From: Physcia stellaris
Lineage: Eukaryota > Ascomycota > Lecanoromycetes > Caliciales > Physciaceae
Assembly: GCA_018902385.1 (NCBI GenBank)
Contig: JABSSW010000052.1
Coordinates: 278,295 to 342,294, forward strand
DNA length: 64,000 nt
Direction of reading: 5' to 3'
Part shown: positions 1-9,473 of the stretch, piece after piece
Position numbering within the stretch: the first letter of the stretch is position 1
Layout of the letters: each line of letters begins with the position of its first letter
The notes under the pieces: generated by a model
What the model was told of the DNA's origin: nothing
Databases searched by the model: none
The model's input: the letters and a program-made list of their open reading frames with translations, nothing else
Program-made: the position numbers and the translations under genes

Positions 1-2098
1 AATTTTTGATAGTGTGGTTTCAAGAAGCTGTCGCTGCAGGTAAGCTGGAAGAAGATATTCCAGAGCATGAAGGCAACGAAGACAACGATGACCTTTTGGA
101 GCAAAGTACTTCTGGGCAGAGCCGCAGAGCTAATCACGAACCTTATGCTTCCAATTCAACTGGAAAGCATGTCTCCAGGCCTAGACAGATCGATCTTTCA
201 GTACCACCCACCCAGCAAAGGTTCTCAATAGATAGAACTGTCAGCGATGGAATCGCTAACAATCTGGGAGGCTTGGCTATTGCTGAGTCGAAAAAGATTG
301 TCAGATGGAGCCTCTGCCACTACAGCTTCAGTCGTCCACCGAAGATATCAATTATCGCCCAAAACGAGACGGCATGACACCTTCCGGGGGTTCTCAGCAA
401 GTGACTTCGGGGAAAGTGTCCGATCCTTACGTCCATTCGAATAGTAAGTGCGAAGTCCATCTCATTAGCCATATCCAATGCTAATGCAGTCACACAGCTA
501 CAGATTCTCAGCCAGACAAAAATTCTAGGCAGCAAAAGAACAAGAATTCACGTCTGCGTGTATCATACGTCCTAAGCCGGCTGCGGTCGTCAAAAGAAGA
601 TCTCTTCGAAGCTGTGAGATCCGGAGACCTGACCAGAGTGAAGAGAGCGCTCAAGCAGGGTAATGAAGTTCACGTAATAAAGGGGGATTTCAATGAGTCA
701 CCGTTACACGTAGCGACAGTCGAAGGGATGACTGAAGTGGTAAGCCTGCTGCTGCAGCATGGACACGTCGTCAATTGTCCTGATTTGTATGGACTCACCC
801 CTTTACATCAGGCGGCCTTGAATGGAAGAGTTCAGATCGCGAAGCTACTACTACAACATGAGGCAGAAATTGACTGTGTAGATCATCTAAGCAAGAGAGA
901 CCCATTACATCTCGCTAGTCTCTGCAACGCTGACGGCGTGGCACGGCTTCTACTGGAACATGGGGCCAACGTTCAAGCGAAGGACTATGCTGGAAATTTC
1001 CCTCTACATCTGGCGTCCGCCGATCGTTCTGACACTCTACATTCATATAAGAGAGCACGCTTTGCAACGGCGCGAGTACTGCTCGAGAAAGGAGCTGATA
1101 TCGATGCAGTCAATATGCATGGGCATACGGCCCTGCATGAAGCTGTCTGTGAAGGCCCACAAGATACTGTAGAATTTTTATTGGAAAGAGTTAACATTCA
1201 GAAGAAATTATACAATAAAGACCAAACACCATTGCACTGTGCTGCTAGAAGTGGCAGGCAAGACGTCGTTTCATTAATACTAGCAAAGGGGTTTGACGTG
1301 AATGCTAAAGAGAACGTGGACTATCTAACCCCGCTACATTATGCTGCTCGCGAAGGCCACGAGGAGATAACTAAGACATTACTTAATCAAGAAGCCCAAG
1401 TGAATGTAAAGGATCGGTATGAGCAAACGCCGTTATTTATGGCTGCTGAGAATGGCCACGAACAAACAATCAACACACTACTTCACAAAGGAGCTGAAGT
1501 AAATGTGAAAGATCGATATAAGTATACGCCATTACATGTGGCCGCTTTGAAAGGTCACGAAAAAATGGTTGAGATATTGCTTGCCAAAGGAGCTGAAGTA
1601 AATGCAAAAAACAACGAAGGGCAAACCTCATTACATAAGGCTGCTGAATTTGCTCGCGAAGAATCGATTAAAACACTGCTTGCCAAAGGAGCTGAAGTGA
1701 ATGCAAAAACCAGATCAGGAGGCACCTCGTTACATAAGGCTGCTGAATATGGTCACGAAGGAACAGTTTTGATACTACTCGGCAAAGGAGCTGAAGTGAA
1801 TGCAAAAGACGAGAATGGGCAAACCTCATTACATTTCGCTGCTGAGAGAGATCATCAAAAAACAGTTGAGATACTACTCGACAAAGGAGCTGAAGTGAAT
1901 GCAAAAAACAACATTGAGCAAACCTCATTACATAATGCTGTAAAGGAAGATCACGAAGAAATAGTCATTATACTGCTTGCCAAAGGAGCTGACCCCGATG
2001 CTAAAGACTTGGGGGGAAATACTGCTTCAGATCTAGCTAGGTCAAAGGGCCGCCATTCTATAGCAATGATATTGGACGCCGCACCCAGGTCTACCTAA
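1..2098 (+). CDS. ankyrin-repeat protein, 5' end outside window
   Basis: The protein is built almost wholly of ankyrin repeats, a protein-binding fold; the partner is unknown. From 614 to the stop at 2096-2098 I count about 14 repeats of roughly 33 residues with the usual T-P-L-H and LL cores; the last six carry a KGAEVNAK linker. The ATG at 614 is probably not the true start. The same frame is open back through 498, and a clean 54-nt intron (GTAAGTG at 444, branch CTAAT at 481, CACACAG ending at 497) joins it in frame to an exon reaching back to about 287. The frame open at 6-377 is probably a further upstream exon, but that junction is unresolved. Proteins of this kind often have a NACHT or other N-terminal domain; whether one exists here cannot be seen. 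Repeat content is certain; the 5' gene model is not. Confidence 0.85.
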
Positions 2099-4055
2099 TA
2101 TCTTTCGGGAGCTGCATGTGGTCTTGATAGTCTGAATCCTTCTGATGGTTGGAATCCACACGACTCACTGCCGAGAATAGTCATATTGATTTTCTTTTAG
2201 CGGGGAAGAAACTTATCGTCTAGGGAAGGTGAATTGTTAATAGGACCAAAAAATTTTCGACTCCAGTCAAAGCTTGAACGATGAAATAAGATCAAAGAGC
2301 CGCTATCAAATCAATAGATCGATGGCATTGAGAATTAGTCCTCTACCAGTGCGTCTGTTTTTGTTTTGATTCTGGGATTTACTGTAAAATTTGGGACGTT
2401 TCGAGAAGCTGGCTGGCTACACGCCTAGTATGACGGTGTCTTGAAGGGAGGCCACGAGATTCTGTGTTTTTTGACCCACGATCAGTTGGAAGTACAAAAC
2501 CAAGCTACTACCTGTTGAAACCATAACCTAAATTCTACGAGAGGTAGACAAATATCTCCCTATCCTACTCCACGCAACCCATCGTTTCTTAAAGCTCGGC
2601 ACTCCATGGTACCCAAGAAGAGAGTATCCAAAACCAGAGCAAATCACCAACATCCAGCACCCTCATATACCAGCACGCAACCAGCACAAGCATCATGGAC
2701 CTCAATAGGAGCTTGACTCTATCCCGAAATCCTGCATCTTTAGCTGTACCCAAAAACACGAGAAAAGAGAGACTTATTACACGGCGCTCCACTAACATAC
2801 TACGCAGACTGCTGACTCACTCGCCCGGTGCCGATATCAGAACCAAGAAATAGTATCCAACTCAAATACCATCACTCCCTAAAACCCAACCCACCCCACC
2901 ACACCCCACCCCCTCCTCCCCCAAAAAATCCCTCTTCCACGAAGAAAGATAAACATCATACCCAACTCCTCCGCCGCAATATGCTTCTTTTTCTTTTCCG
3001 CCACTACTGGGTTTACTCAATTAGTGCATCCTACCTCAATTACATCTACTCTCTAGCAATGCTTTATCCTGACTTCATGAAAAATATCTTCATTGGTGAT
3101 GAGAGTGGGTGGAGGACTGTGCATGAGCATCTGTCTTGGCTGGAGATGGAGATGGAGATGGACCAATAGAGAACTGTTCATTTACAATAATCACGCGTTC
3201 GGCGATGTAAAGGGTCAAGAAAGTAGCAAGAGTTGCATCACACTTCACCTATCCACTATTACTGCCAACCTACCCAATTTCTCAAACTTCTCCGTAAACT
3301 CTTTGATTTACAAGTATGATAACTAACCACACCGCGCATTCTTCACCGGCTTCGTGCACGCTTCGACAACACAATTATTAGATGTAGCTCTCTAGCTTCA
3401 TGACCACATTCATCAGTAGCCAAAACCTATGCTATCTTGCAAGTTTTCGGCGATTGTGGGTTGTATTGCTGACAAGCTTCCGCGTAGGCAAGATACCTTT
3501 TTTATGTTGGATTGTTGCTTGGTATTCACCTGTCGTCTTAGAAAAGAAAAGAAGGGGAATAGCCCGGTTCCCGAAAACCGGGTACTGGGAAGGTGATTTA
3601 TGGATGATTGGTTCATCGCGTGGACTTTGGAGAAGGGCAGGAGAAGGTATGCACGAAGAGGCTTTTATGGGTTAGTGGTGAGACGATATCGAAAAGTGGA
3701 CACCGTATGAATGCAATTTGACCTCCCCCGAAATTTGTTCCCAGAAACAAAATTCGTCTCTATTACTTAGGGGATGACAGTTCCGTGAGTGCACCACGCT
3801 TGCTTCAATGCTTACATCAAAGGGAATGAGTTCTAGCAGAGCGAAATCTAATCTATCATATATAGATAGTATTTAAAGGGGGTCTTGGGAAAGGAGGTCA
3901 AGCTAGAGTAACGGAGGGAGATATAAGGTCAGGGAGGACGGTATGGTGATAGAGGATACTAGAACATGAAAGGTTAATGCGAGAGAGGTCTCTAAGATAA
4001 AAAGCGACTCGGGCTAGGCGCCTACCTGCCACTTGGGACATTATACAGGGTTGTA
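2099..4055. other. no recognisable gene
   Basis: This stretch of almost 2 kb has only short unrelated open frames, including a Pro/His-rich one caused by a C-rich tract near 2890-2935. I see no conserved protein motif and no coherent exon chain. It separates the convergent ends of the ankyrin and F-box genes. Confidence 0.6.
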
Positions 4056-4061
4056 GGAATA

Positions 4062-4255
4062 TTGACATTACGATTCTCTGATAGCAACTCGCATCGTGAT
4101 ATCCCATGGTTCGGCGTGGTACGATTGTGCTATTCATGCATCACCAGTGATAGGCTTATTATGGCAAGACGCGTACCCGATCCTGGCACGAAGCAGATGA
4201 AGGTGACGTGGACAAGGCATCATCTGATGGTTCCGTCCCAGGTCGGGTAACAGTT
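4062..4255 (-). repeat. dispersed 200-bp repeat, single inverted copy
   Basis: Read on the minus strand, this matches the array at 27.7-29.0 kb and the copy at 35.3-35.6 kb. It shares a CTTCATNTG-like stretch, a GTGCCNNNNNCGGGTA block, a GATGCATGAA block, and then CATGGGATA about 110 bp further on. On the plus strand TACCCGATCCTGG (about 4176-4188) and its complement CCAGGTCGGGTA (about 4238-4249) form an inverted repeat enclosing about 50 bp, as in the other copies. No coding capacity is visible. Confidence 0.75.
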
Positions 4256-4355
4256 GGTCTGTAACGGTGTTTCCATGAAAAAGTGCGCCATTTGCAACCA
4301 GCCTATGGGATATGTATGAGATCGCTGCTAAGCTTTGGCGCTTTAAGGTGGATGT

Positions 4356-5725
4356 TCAAGCTTTCCTTCCCAATCCACGGCCCTTAGACGAGTTTTGCTG
4401 TACCTTCTCAACTTCCCATTCAGCCGTCATACCCACCGTTTCCAGACACATCCAGATCCGCTGCCTGTTCCTGATCCCAAATGGCAATGGCCATGGCAAT
4501 AAGGCGGCTTCGGCGAGACGTTTGCTGAAGTTTATCGAGCCGTTATCCCGGCTGGTGGGTTTATCTAGCCAGTACGGCTCTGCTTCTTCCAGGATCTCGC
4601 GACGACTGGCTGTAAGTTTCTGAAGCAAAGCTTTCCAATTCTTCGAGGAAGATTTCGGAAGGTCCAGGAGCTCCCAAAACCAGCAGCTGTGCATTTGAAG
4701 TGTTTGTGAGCGCCAGAAGTTGTTGCCCGTTAGCTTTAATAGCTCACGACTGGTGGAGCAGAAATTGAGCGCGTCGTATAAGGGCAGGCAGGTTACGATG
4801 TGGTCAAGAAGCTCCCGCGGAAGCTCCATCAGCTCCTTGCCGCTTGATGATGTATCATCCAAAGTCGACGAAGAAAAGGCATGGATACTGGACGGTGGGC
4901 GTGCAAGATATCTCGATATGAAAGCTTCGGCGAAGGGCTCACGCATCGGATCGGCGCACAAATACTCGAATCCGGGCTTGCAGTCCCACGGATCTGCCCA
5001 GAAGCGCCGGGCACCGAAGTATAAATGGGAATGCTCGACATTCTGGAAAGCGGCCCAATTGGAGGGCAGTCCTCCTGCTACGCCAGGGGTCCATCCTTTA
5101 CTGCACAATTCGATACTCTCCTCTTGACGATCGAAGCAAGCGTCGATGAATTCCTGCATTGTCTTTGGTGAGTGCACAGAAGCAAATTTGCTCTGATAGC
5201 GGATGAAGATCTCTAAGATCTTCATGCAGGCACTATGGATTACGAAGTAGTCTTTAAATCTTGTGTAAACTTCGGACGATCTGCCTTCGGCATTCTCACT
5301 AGCCCAGCCGGGAGCCAGATCAAACCAATCGTCGTTCTGCTGCCATTCACCCTCAGCAGAAACAAAGAAGTCCGGATCAGCTAAATCGTTCCTCTCAAGG
5401 AATGGACTTGAAAATCATCAGCATGAGGTCTTGACAGATCGAATTCGTACGAGGCGTACCCATCCTTATTACTTTCTGCCAGAATCTGGAACTTTCCGAC
5501 CCACTAAGTATGCGATGTCAGAGGACCGGGCGTAGCAGTCAAGTTGAAACCAATGGAACGGGACGGTAGACCTACGGCAGATTGAGCAGGGGACAGAAAC
5601 CTGGAGTCGTAAAAACATTCCTCCGTATATTGTTCATCCTCGCTCAAATCGGAAAAATCGAGGAGTTCAACGTGATCAAAAGGGCCGCCGCAGATGGCGC
5701 AATAAGGTGGCTCGTACATGACCAT
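4356..5725 (-). CDS. F-box protein, reading frame disturbed near the N-terminus
   Basis: F-box proteins recruit substrates to SCF ubiquitin ligases through Skp1. The main frame is open from 5414 to the stop at 4356. It carries an F-box core near 4.75-4.86 kb (ELPRELLDHIVTCLPLYDAL) followed by a FWRS-type end, with a Trp-rich region after it. An upstream frame starting at 5725 begins with a CAICGGPF motif and an acidic stretch, the N-terminal arrangement of a common fungal F-box group, so the two belong together. Between 5414 and 5504 the frames do not join simply: one frame holds a plausible peptide (KDGYASYEFDLSRPH) that runs into a stop, and the acceptor candidates are poor. The cause is either an intron I cannot place or a frameshift. 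An ATG at 5225 gives only a truncated protein. Confidence 0.75.
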
Positions 5726-6323
5726 AGCTTGGAGGCACGATCGGCGATTGGGTCCCTAGTGATTAACCTGGATTTGACGGGTTCTTGAGAAGGAGAATAT
5801 GCTATGGTCTAGAGATGGTATTCTAATGGATGATATGCATGAGCATCGACGTCAATTATGAAGCGTGGTCTCGAGAATTTGAAACGTGATGAATGGATGT
5901 TGCTTCACCATGCTGCGCCCGTTTCTGTTCCTTCTTTTCCCCGGCTGCACTACCGCTGGCCTTGCATCACTCGGCACACCCATCAGGTGAATCATTCCTG
6001 TGTCTTGTGGCACTCGTGGAGATTCGCGTAAAGTTACATACCTCTAAGGAATCACGGTTGCCAAGACCCTAATGTACAAAGTAGCTCCAGGCACGTGACA
6101 AGCTGTACTTGATGGCTCGATTCTCTGATAGAAACGGTAGTCTGCTCTCAATGCACGGTGTTAATACCCAGTGAAACCAACTTCCTTATCCCCGATCTGC
6201 GAACATGAGGCCCAATGTCACTATCCAATCAACCCCTACTCATCCAATGCTATTCATTTTGCTTGGTTCAAGGATTCCTTCCATACTCCAGACTCCAGGC
6301 TCAATCTCTCCTCCCTTCCCGCT
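5726..6323. other. no recognisable gene
   Basis: Intergenic DNA upstream of the F-box gene. Only short frames are present and no domain or splice chain is recognised. It should contain the F-box promoter. Confidence 0.5.
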
Positions 6324-6797
6324 TCATACAACCCCTTTCACCTCCTTCCACCCTATCATCAGCTTCCATAATCCGATCGAGTCTTCGGCGTGCGATGAAA
6401 GGGGAGGACACTTGCCATTGAGGGAAGTGATTGGAAGGGTGGGCTGCTCGTGATGGAACTGATGGGGGAAATTTATGAGGGCAGTGGGGAAGAAACCGGT
6501 GTTTAGTAGACCTAGGAACGATTGCAGCGCAGTGGGAGGAAGGGTATCTGATTGAAAGATCATCAGATTGTCAGAAGGGGTGTGCAGAGGTTGGAATCTG
6601 TAGCCGGTGGGACGGGGAAGGAGAACCAATGCGTTGCTGATCAATTCCGGTGGTTGCAGCTCGCGAGTCATATCATTCGATCCGGTTCCATGAAAGCCTC
6701 CCTTTGTGCACGCCCGTCTAGTCGTTAATGCTGGTTGTTTCTGCGTATCGACTCGACTCCGGCAAGCATAGACAAGGGGGATTTGGCATCTCAGCAC
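6324..6797 (-). CDS. possible small hypothetical protein
   Basis: One uninterrupted frame of 157 codons. The middle part reads like real protein (ISNALVLLPRPTGYRFQPL, then a Leu/Pro-rich section), but no domain, signal peptide or membrane segment is recognised and the first 40 residues are of poor quality. A start at the Met near residue 43 (about 6671) would be as reasonable. It may be part of a longer spliced gene or a chance frame. Confidence 0.25.
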   Translation of the reverse strand: MLRCQIPLVYACRSRVDTQKQPALTTRRACTKGGFHGTGSNDMTRELQPPELISNALVLLPRPTGYRFQPLHTPSDNLMIFQSDTLPPTALQSFLGLLNTGFFPTALINFPHQFHHEQPTLPITSLNGKCPPLSSHAEDSIGLWKLMIGWKEVKGVV

Positions 6798-7330
6798 AGT
6801 AGTAGCAGCTCCAGCTGAGTCCTGAACTGGCCGGTGCCTAAACTTATCTCAAGATAGGGCGCTATATGGGAGGTCCGTTGGGCAAAGAATCTTACGTGCA
6901 CATACGGCAGCCCGGCCTCCCCTTCCTCTTCCATCGTCGTACTCTGCAACTTCCTTCTGTCCTTGGCGAAATGTGTAGCCTACTTTCATGTCGATGGATT
7001 CGAGGGGCTCAGGTTTTCAGATCGTGCTGGATTTGGTTCCTTGGACATGGTCTCGGCTTCTGCACAAGTAGCCACGTAAGGTGGCACCATTCTACTGGGA
7101 GCGAGGCAATAGATTGAGGTAATGCATATAGGTAACGCATCGATTGGTTCTAAGCTACATGCTGAAGGCTAAGGTATTGACAGCGGGAAGCAACTGAGAG
7201 GTTGGGAGCGGCTGCTGGCTCTGGAACTAAGAAAGCGAGAGACTGAAGGCTGCATCCCAGTTCTATGTTCGCTCGCGACTTTTGACTGCCAGGCGGAGGC
7301 AAGATACCGAGAGGCTCGGAAGAGGCTGCA
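6798..7330. other. no recognisable gene
   Basis: Only short frames on both strands. On the minus strand 7330-7371 could be the last intron of the alternative model described for the gene at 7549-8617 (donor GTAAGATC, branch TTGCTAAT, acceptor GATGCAG). Confidence 0.4.
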
Positions 7331-7548
7331 TCAGATTAGCAATAGAGGACTGAAGCTGGCTTTTGATCTTACCTTGGAACTAGTATCCACGCGAATCATG
7401 GTGACGTTTGGCGCGTTTCTTCTCACGAGGGCTGTACACATGATAACAATCCCGGCACCAAAAGGCACCGCATCTTGGGCATTCAACCATGTGGTCCACC
7501 CGTCTATTATGCCGTCAGAAACTTTCAAAAGCTTGATATTATCACCAC

Positions 7549-8617
7549 TTACCGATCCGTTGTGCACAGCTGGCATCCACGCCCATCCCTCTCCGATGGC
7601 TTTACGAATGTCCAAGAATGATAGCAACCCCCATAATCCCCAGCCGAGCGTCTTGTCAAGTCGTGTCTCATGATCCTATCCATGCTCCTAGTATGTCCAT
7701 CTCGCGAGTCTTGATCACATATATCAGCCCGCAATAAGCTCGAGGAATCATCGGTTCACGTACCTGTGGCGCGCTCCATTCGCCGTTTGCTGTTTTCGCG
7801 GCGCTCTGCGGCATCTGAACACGTCAGCTGATACCCACTGCTTGTAATTATACTTACACGTATCTACATCTTCGTCTAGGCAAGTCGTTAGTCTAATGCT
7901 AGGTATGGAGACTTATGACAGGATATACCATCGTCGCGGCGGCGTTTATGTCCCGAGACACTCGGAGCTTACAGCGCGATCAGCTAAAATCTACGACAAG
8001 GAACAAGATCTTCCTATTACGATAGTGTTCTTCTGAGGACATTGTTAGCCATAGCCATGATGGAGACTTGATGGCAGGACTTACTTTCATGTGCATGTGA
8101 CGGAGAATTGGACTTGGTGCGGACGGCCTGGTTCGCAACATCTACATCCTACGCGTCAGAGCCAATACGGATGGGTAATGCAGGAAGGTAATGCAGAAGG
8201 ATAGGGCAGACAGGTAGGATGGAAAGGTAGTGCAGGAAGGTAATGCAAAAGGATAGGCCAGCAAGGTAATGCAGAAAGGTAGGGCAGACAAGTAGGGCAG
8301 AAAGGTAGTGCAGAAAGGTAGTGCAAAAGTGTTCATTAGCATGTAATCCACAGATTCCATACCGACATACCTTGGCGGCGAGATCCACGTTCTGTTCCGA
8401 GGGTGCTCGGAGGAGGGCGAGAGGCAGGTAGAGGGTTTCCGAGAGGACTCGGAGGAGGGCGAGAGGCAGGTAGAGGGTTTTCGAGAGGACTCGGGAGACC
8501 AGGAGTAGTGGCGGGTGGCTTGGCTACAGTCGGAGCAGAGCTTGAGGAAGGGGGAAGGTCGCGTGCCAATCTATCCAGGAAGTCATCCGCAGCTTTCTCG
8601 GGATGGACTTTTTCCAT
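7549..8617 (-). CDS. intron-rich gene of unknown function
   Basis: I infer seven exons on the minus strand: 8617-8371, 8141-8085, 8032-8021 (12 nt), 7967-7929, 7875-7858 (18 nt), 7814-7764 and 7709-7549. Junctions have GT donors (GTATGT, GTAAGT, GTAATA, GTATAT, GTAAGT, GTACGT) and AG acceptors, and the sum is exactly 195 codons (194 residues). The start ATG has a good context (ACCATGG) just after a possible 5'-UTR intron acceptor. Exon 1 encodes a Pro-rich region with a duplicated NPLPASRPPPS; later exons give a basic-acidic stretch (GHKRRRDDDEDVD) and a helix-prone basic segment. No family is recognised. A competing frame over 7627-7371 (GEGWAWMPAVHNGSVSG), ending at a perfect donor, also looks protein-like; both cannot be right. 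RNA data would decide. Confidence 0.4.
8172..8336 (+). repeat. minisatellite, units of 12-14 bp
   Basis: About twelve imperfect tandem units related to AAGGTAATGCAG, with variants GGTAGGGCAGACA and GGTAGTGCAGAA. The array lies wholly inside the first intron of the preceding gene model. Two more units lie at 8640-8664 in the presumed 5'-UTR intron of the same gene. The open frames across it are products of the repeat. Confidence 0.85.
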
Positions 8618-9473
8618 GGTCTGGACACGTCAGTTACAAAGGTAATGCAGCAAGGTAACGCAACTGAGTATTACCGGTGATGGTGAGTTGGAAGAGGTGT
8701 GTGGGTATGTAGAAGACGTGTGCTGGTGAGTAGAAGAGGTGTCTTGGTGAGCCGAAGAGATGTGGTGGTGAGGAAAAGAAGAGGGATTGGTGAGTGGAAG
8801 AAGAGGTGTGTTGACAAGGGAAAGATGGAAAGAGGGAAAGAAATCGTGGGGCGGTGAAGATTTCAAATACTGGGAAATGAGGCAGGCACGTCACACTTAG
8901 GCGAGGAGCCGGAATTTGCCGAGCCGATTATCTGCCAAGGGTCCTGACCCACTGTTCCACTCAGATACCGAAGAGGGAATGACCAAACGATAGCCCCACT
9001 CCGGAGACAGGTCGAGTTTGGAACATCTTTCATATCGGTCCACATGTTGTGATAGTATGACCAATTGTGTACATGTACTCAGCGATTAGATCCGCACTCG
9101 ATTTTGCTGTGACAAGTCGCTTACCTGTAGGTGCAACCTCAATGCTTTTGGTTCCACTTTCTGCTGGCTGTAAGAATCGGGACTCGTGACCTGTAGGCAA
9201 GCATAAGTGTTATTCCAAATTCTGGATTGCCTTCTCAGATAACGCAGTTTCCTGAGAAGAAGGAGCGAAAAGTACGACGCAGGACTTGAGTAAACGCTGC
9301 TGTATTCTTACATCTAGCAAATAACTTAAAGCTCATGCTCGCTAGGTATCCGCTCAAAATGCACAGGAAAAGCTCATAGCAAGGTCAATGTGACAAAGTA
9401 GAGAGGAGAGAAACCAAGGAAGAGAGCCAGCCCCTTCCCTCATGTGCCCACCTAGCCGAAGAAGGTAAGCAGC
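8618..9473. other. upstream region of the 8.6-kb gene, Ser/His-rich frame
   Basis: On the minus strand a frame from an ATG at 8866 encodes a Ser/Thr/His-rich stretch. It ends at a donor (CACCG|GTAATAC, about 8676) and would splice in phase to the exon that begins just before 8617, so it is either 5' UTR or extra coding sequence. At 8896-8925 lies a motif of about 30 bp, TTAGGCGAGGAGCCGGAATT and following bases, that recurs at about 26.12 kb. From 9040 to 9473 I see nothing coding. Confidence 0.4.

Noticed and set aside
2828-3169. Pro/His-rich 113-codon frame
   Set aside because: Arises from a C-rich tract; no domain, no promoter or splice context.
8142-8388. Two overlapping Leu/Phe/Pro-rich minus-strand frames
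   Set aside because: Products of the GGTAATGCAG minisatellite inside an intron.
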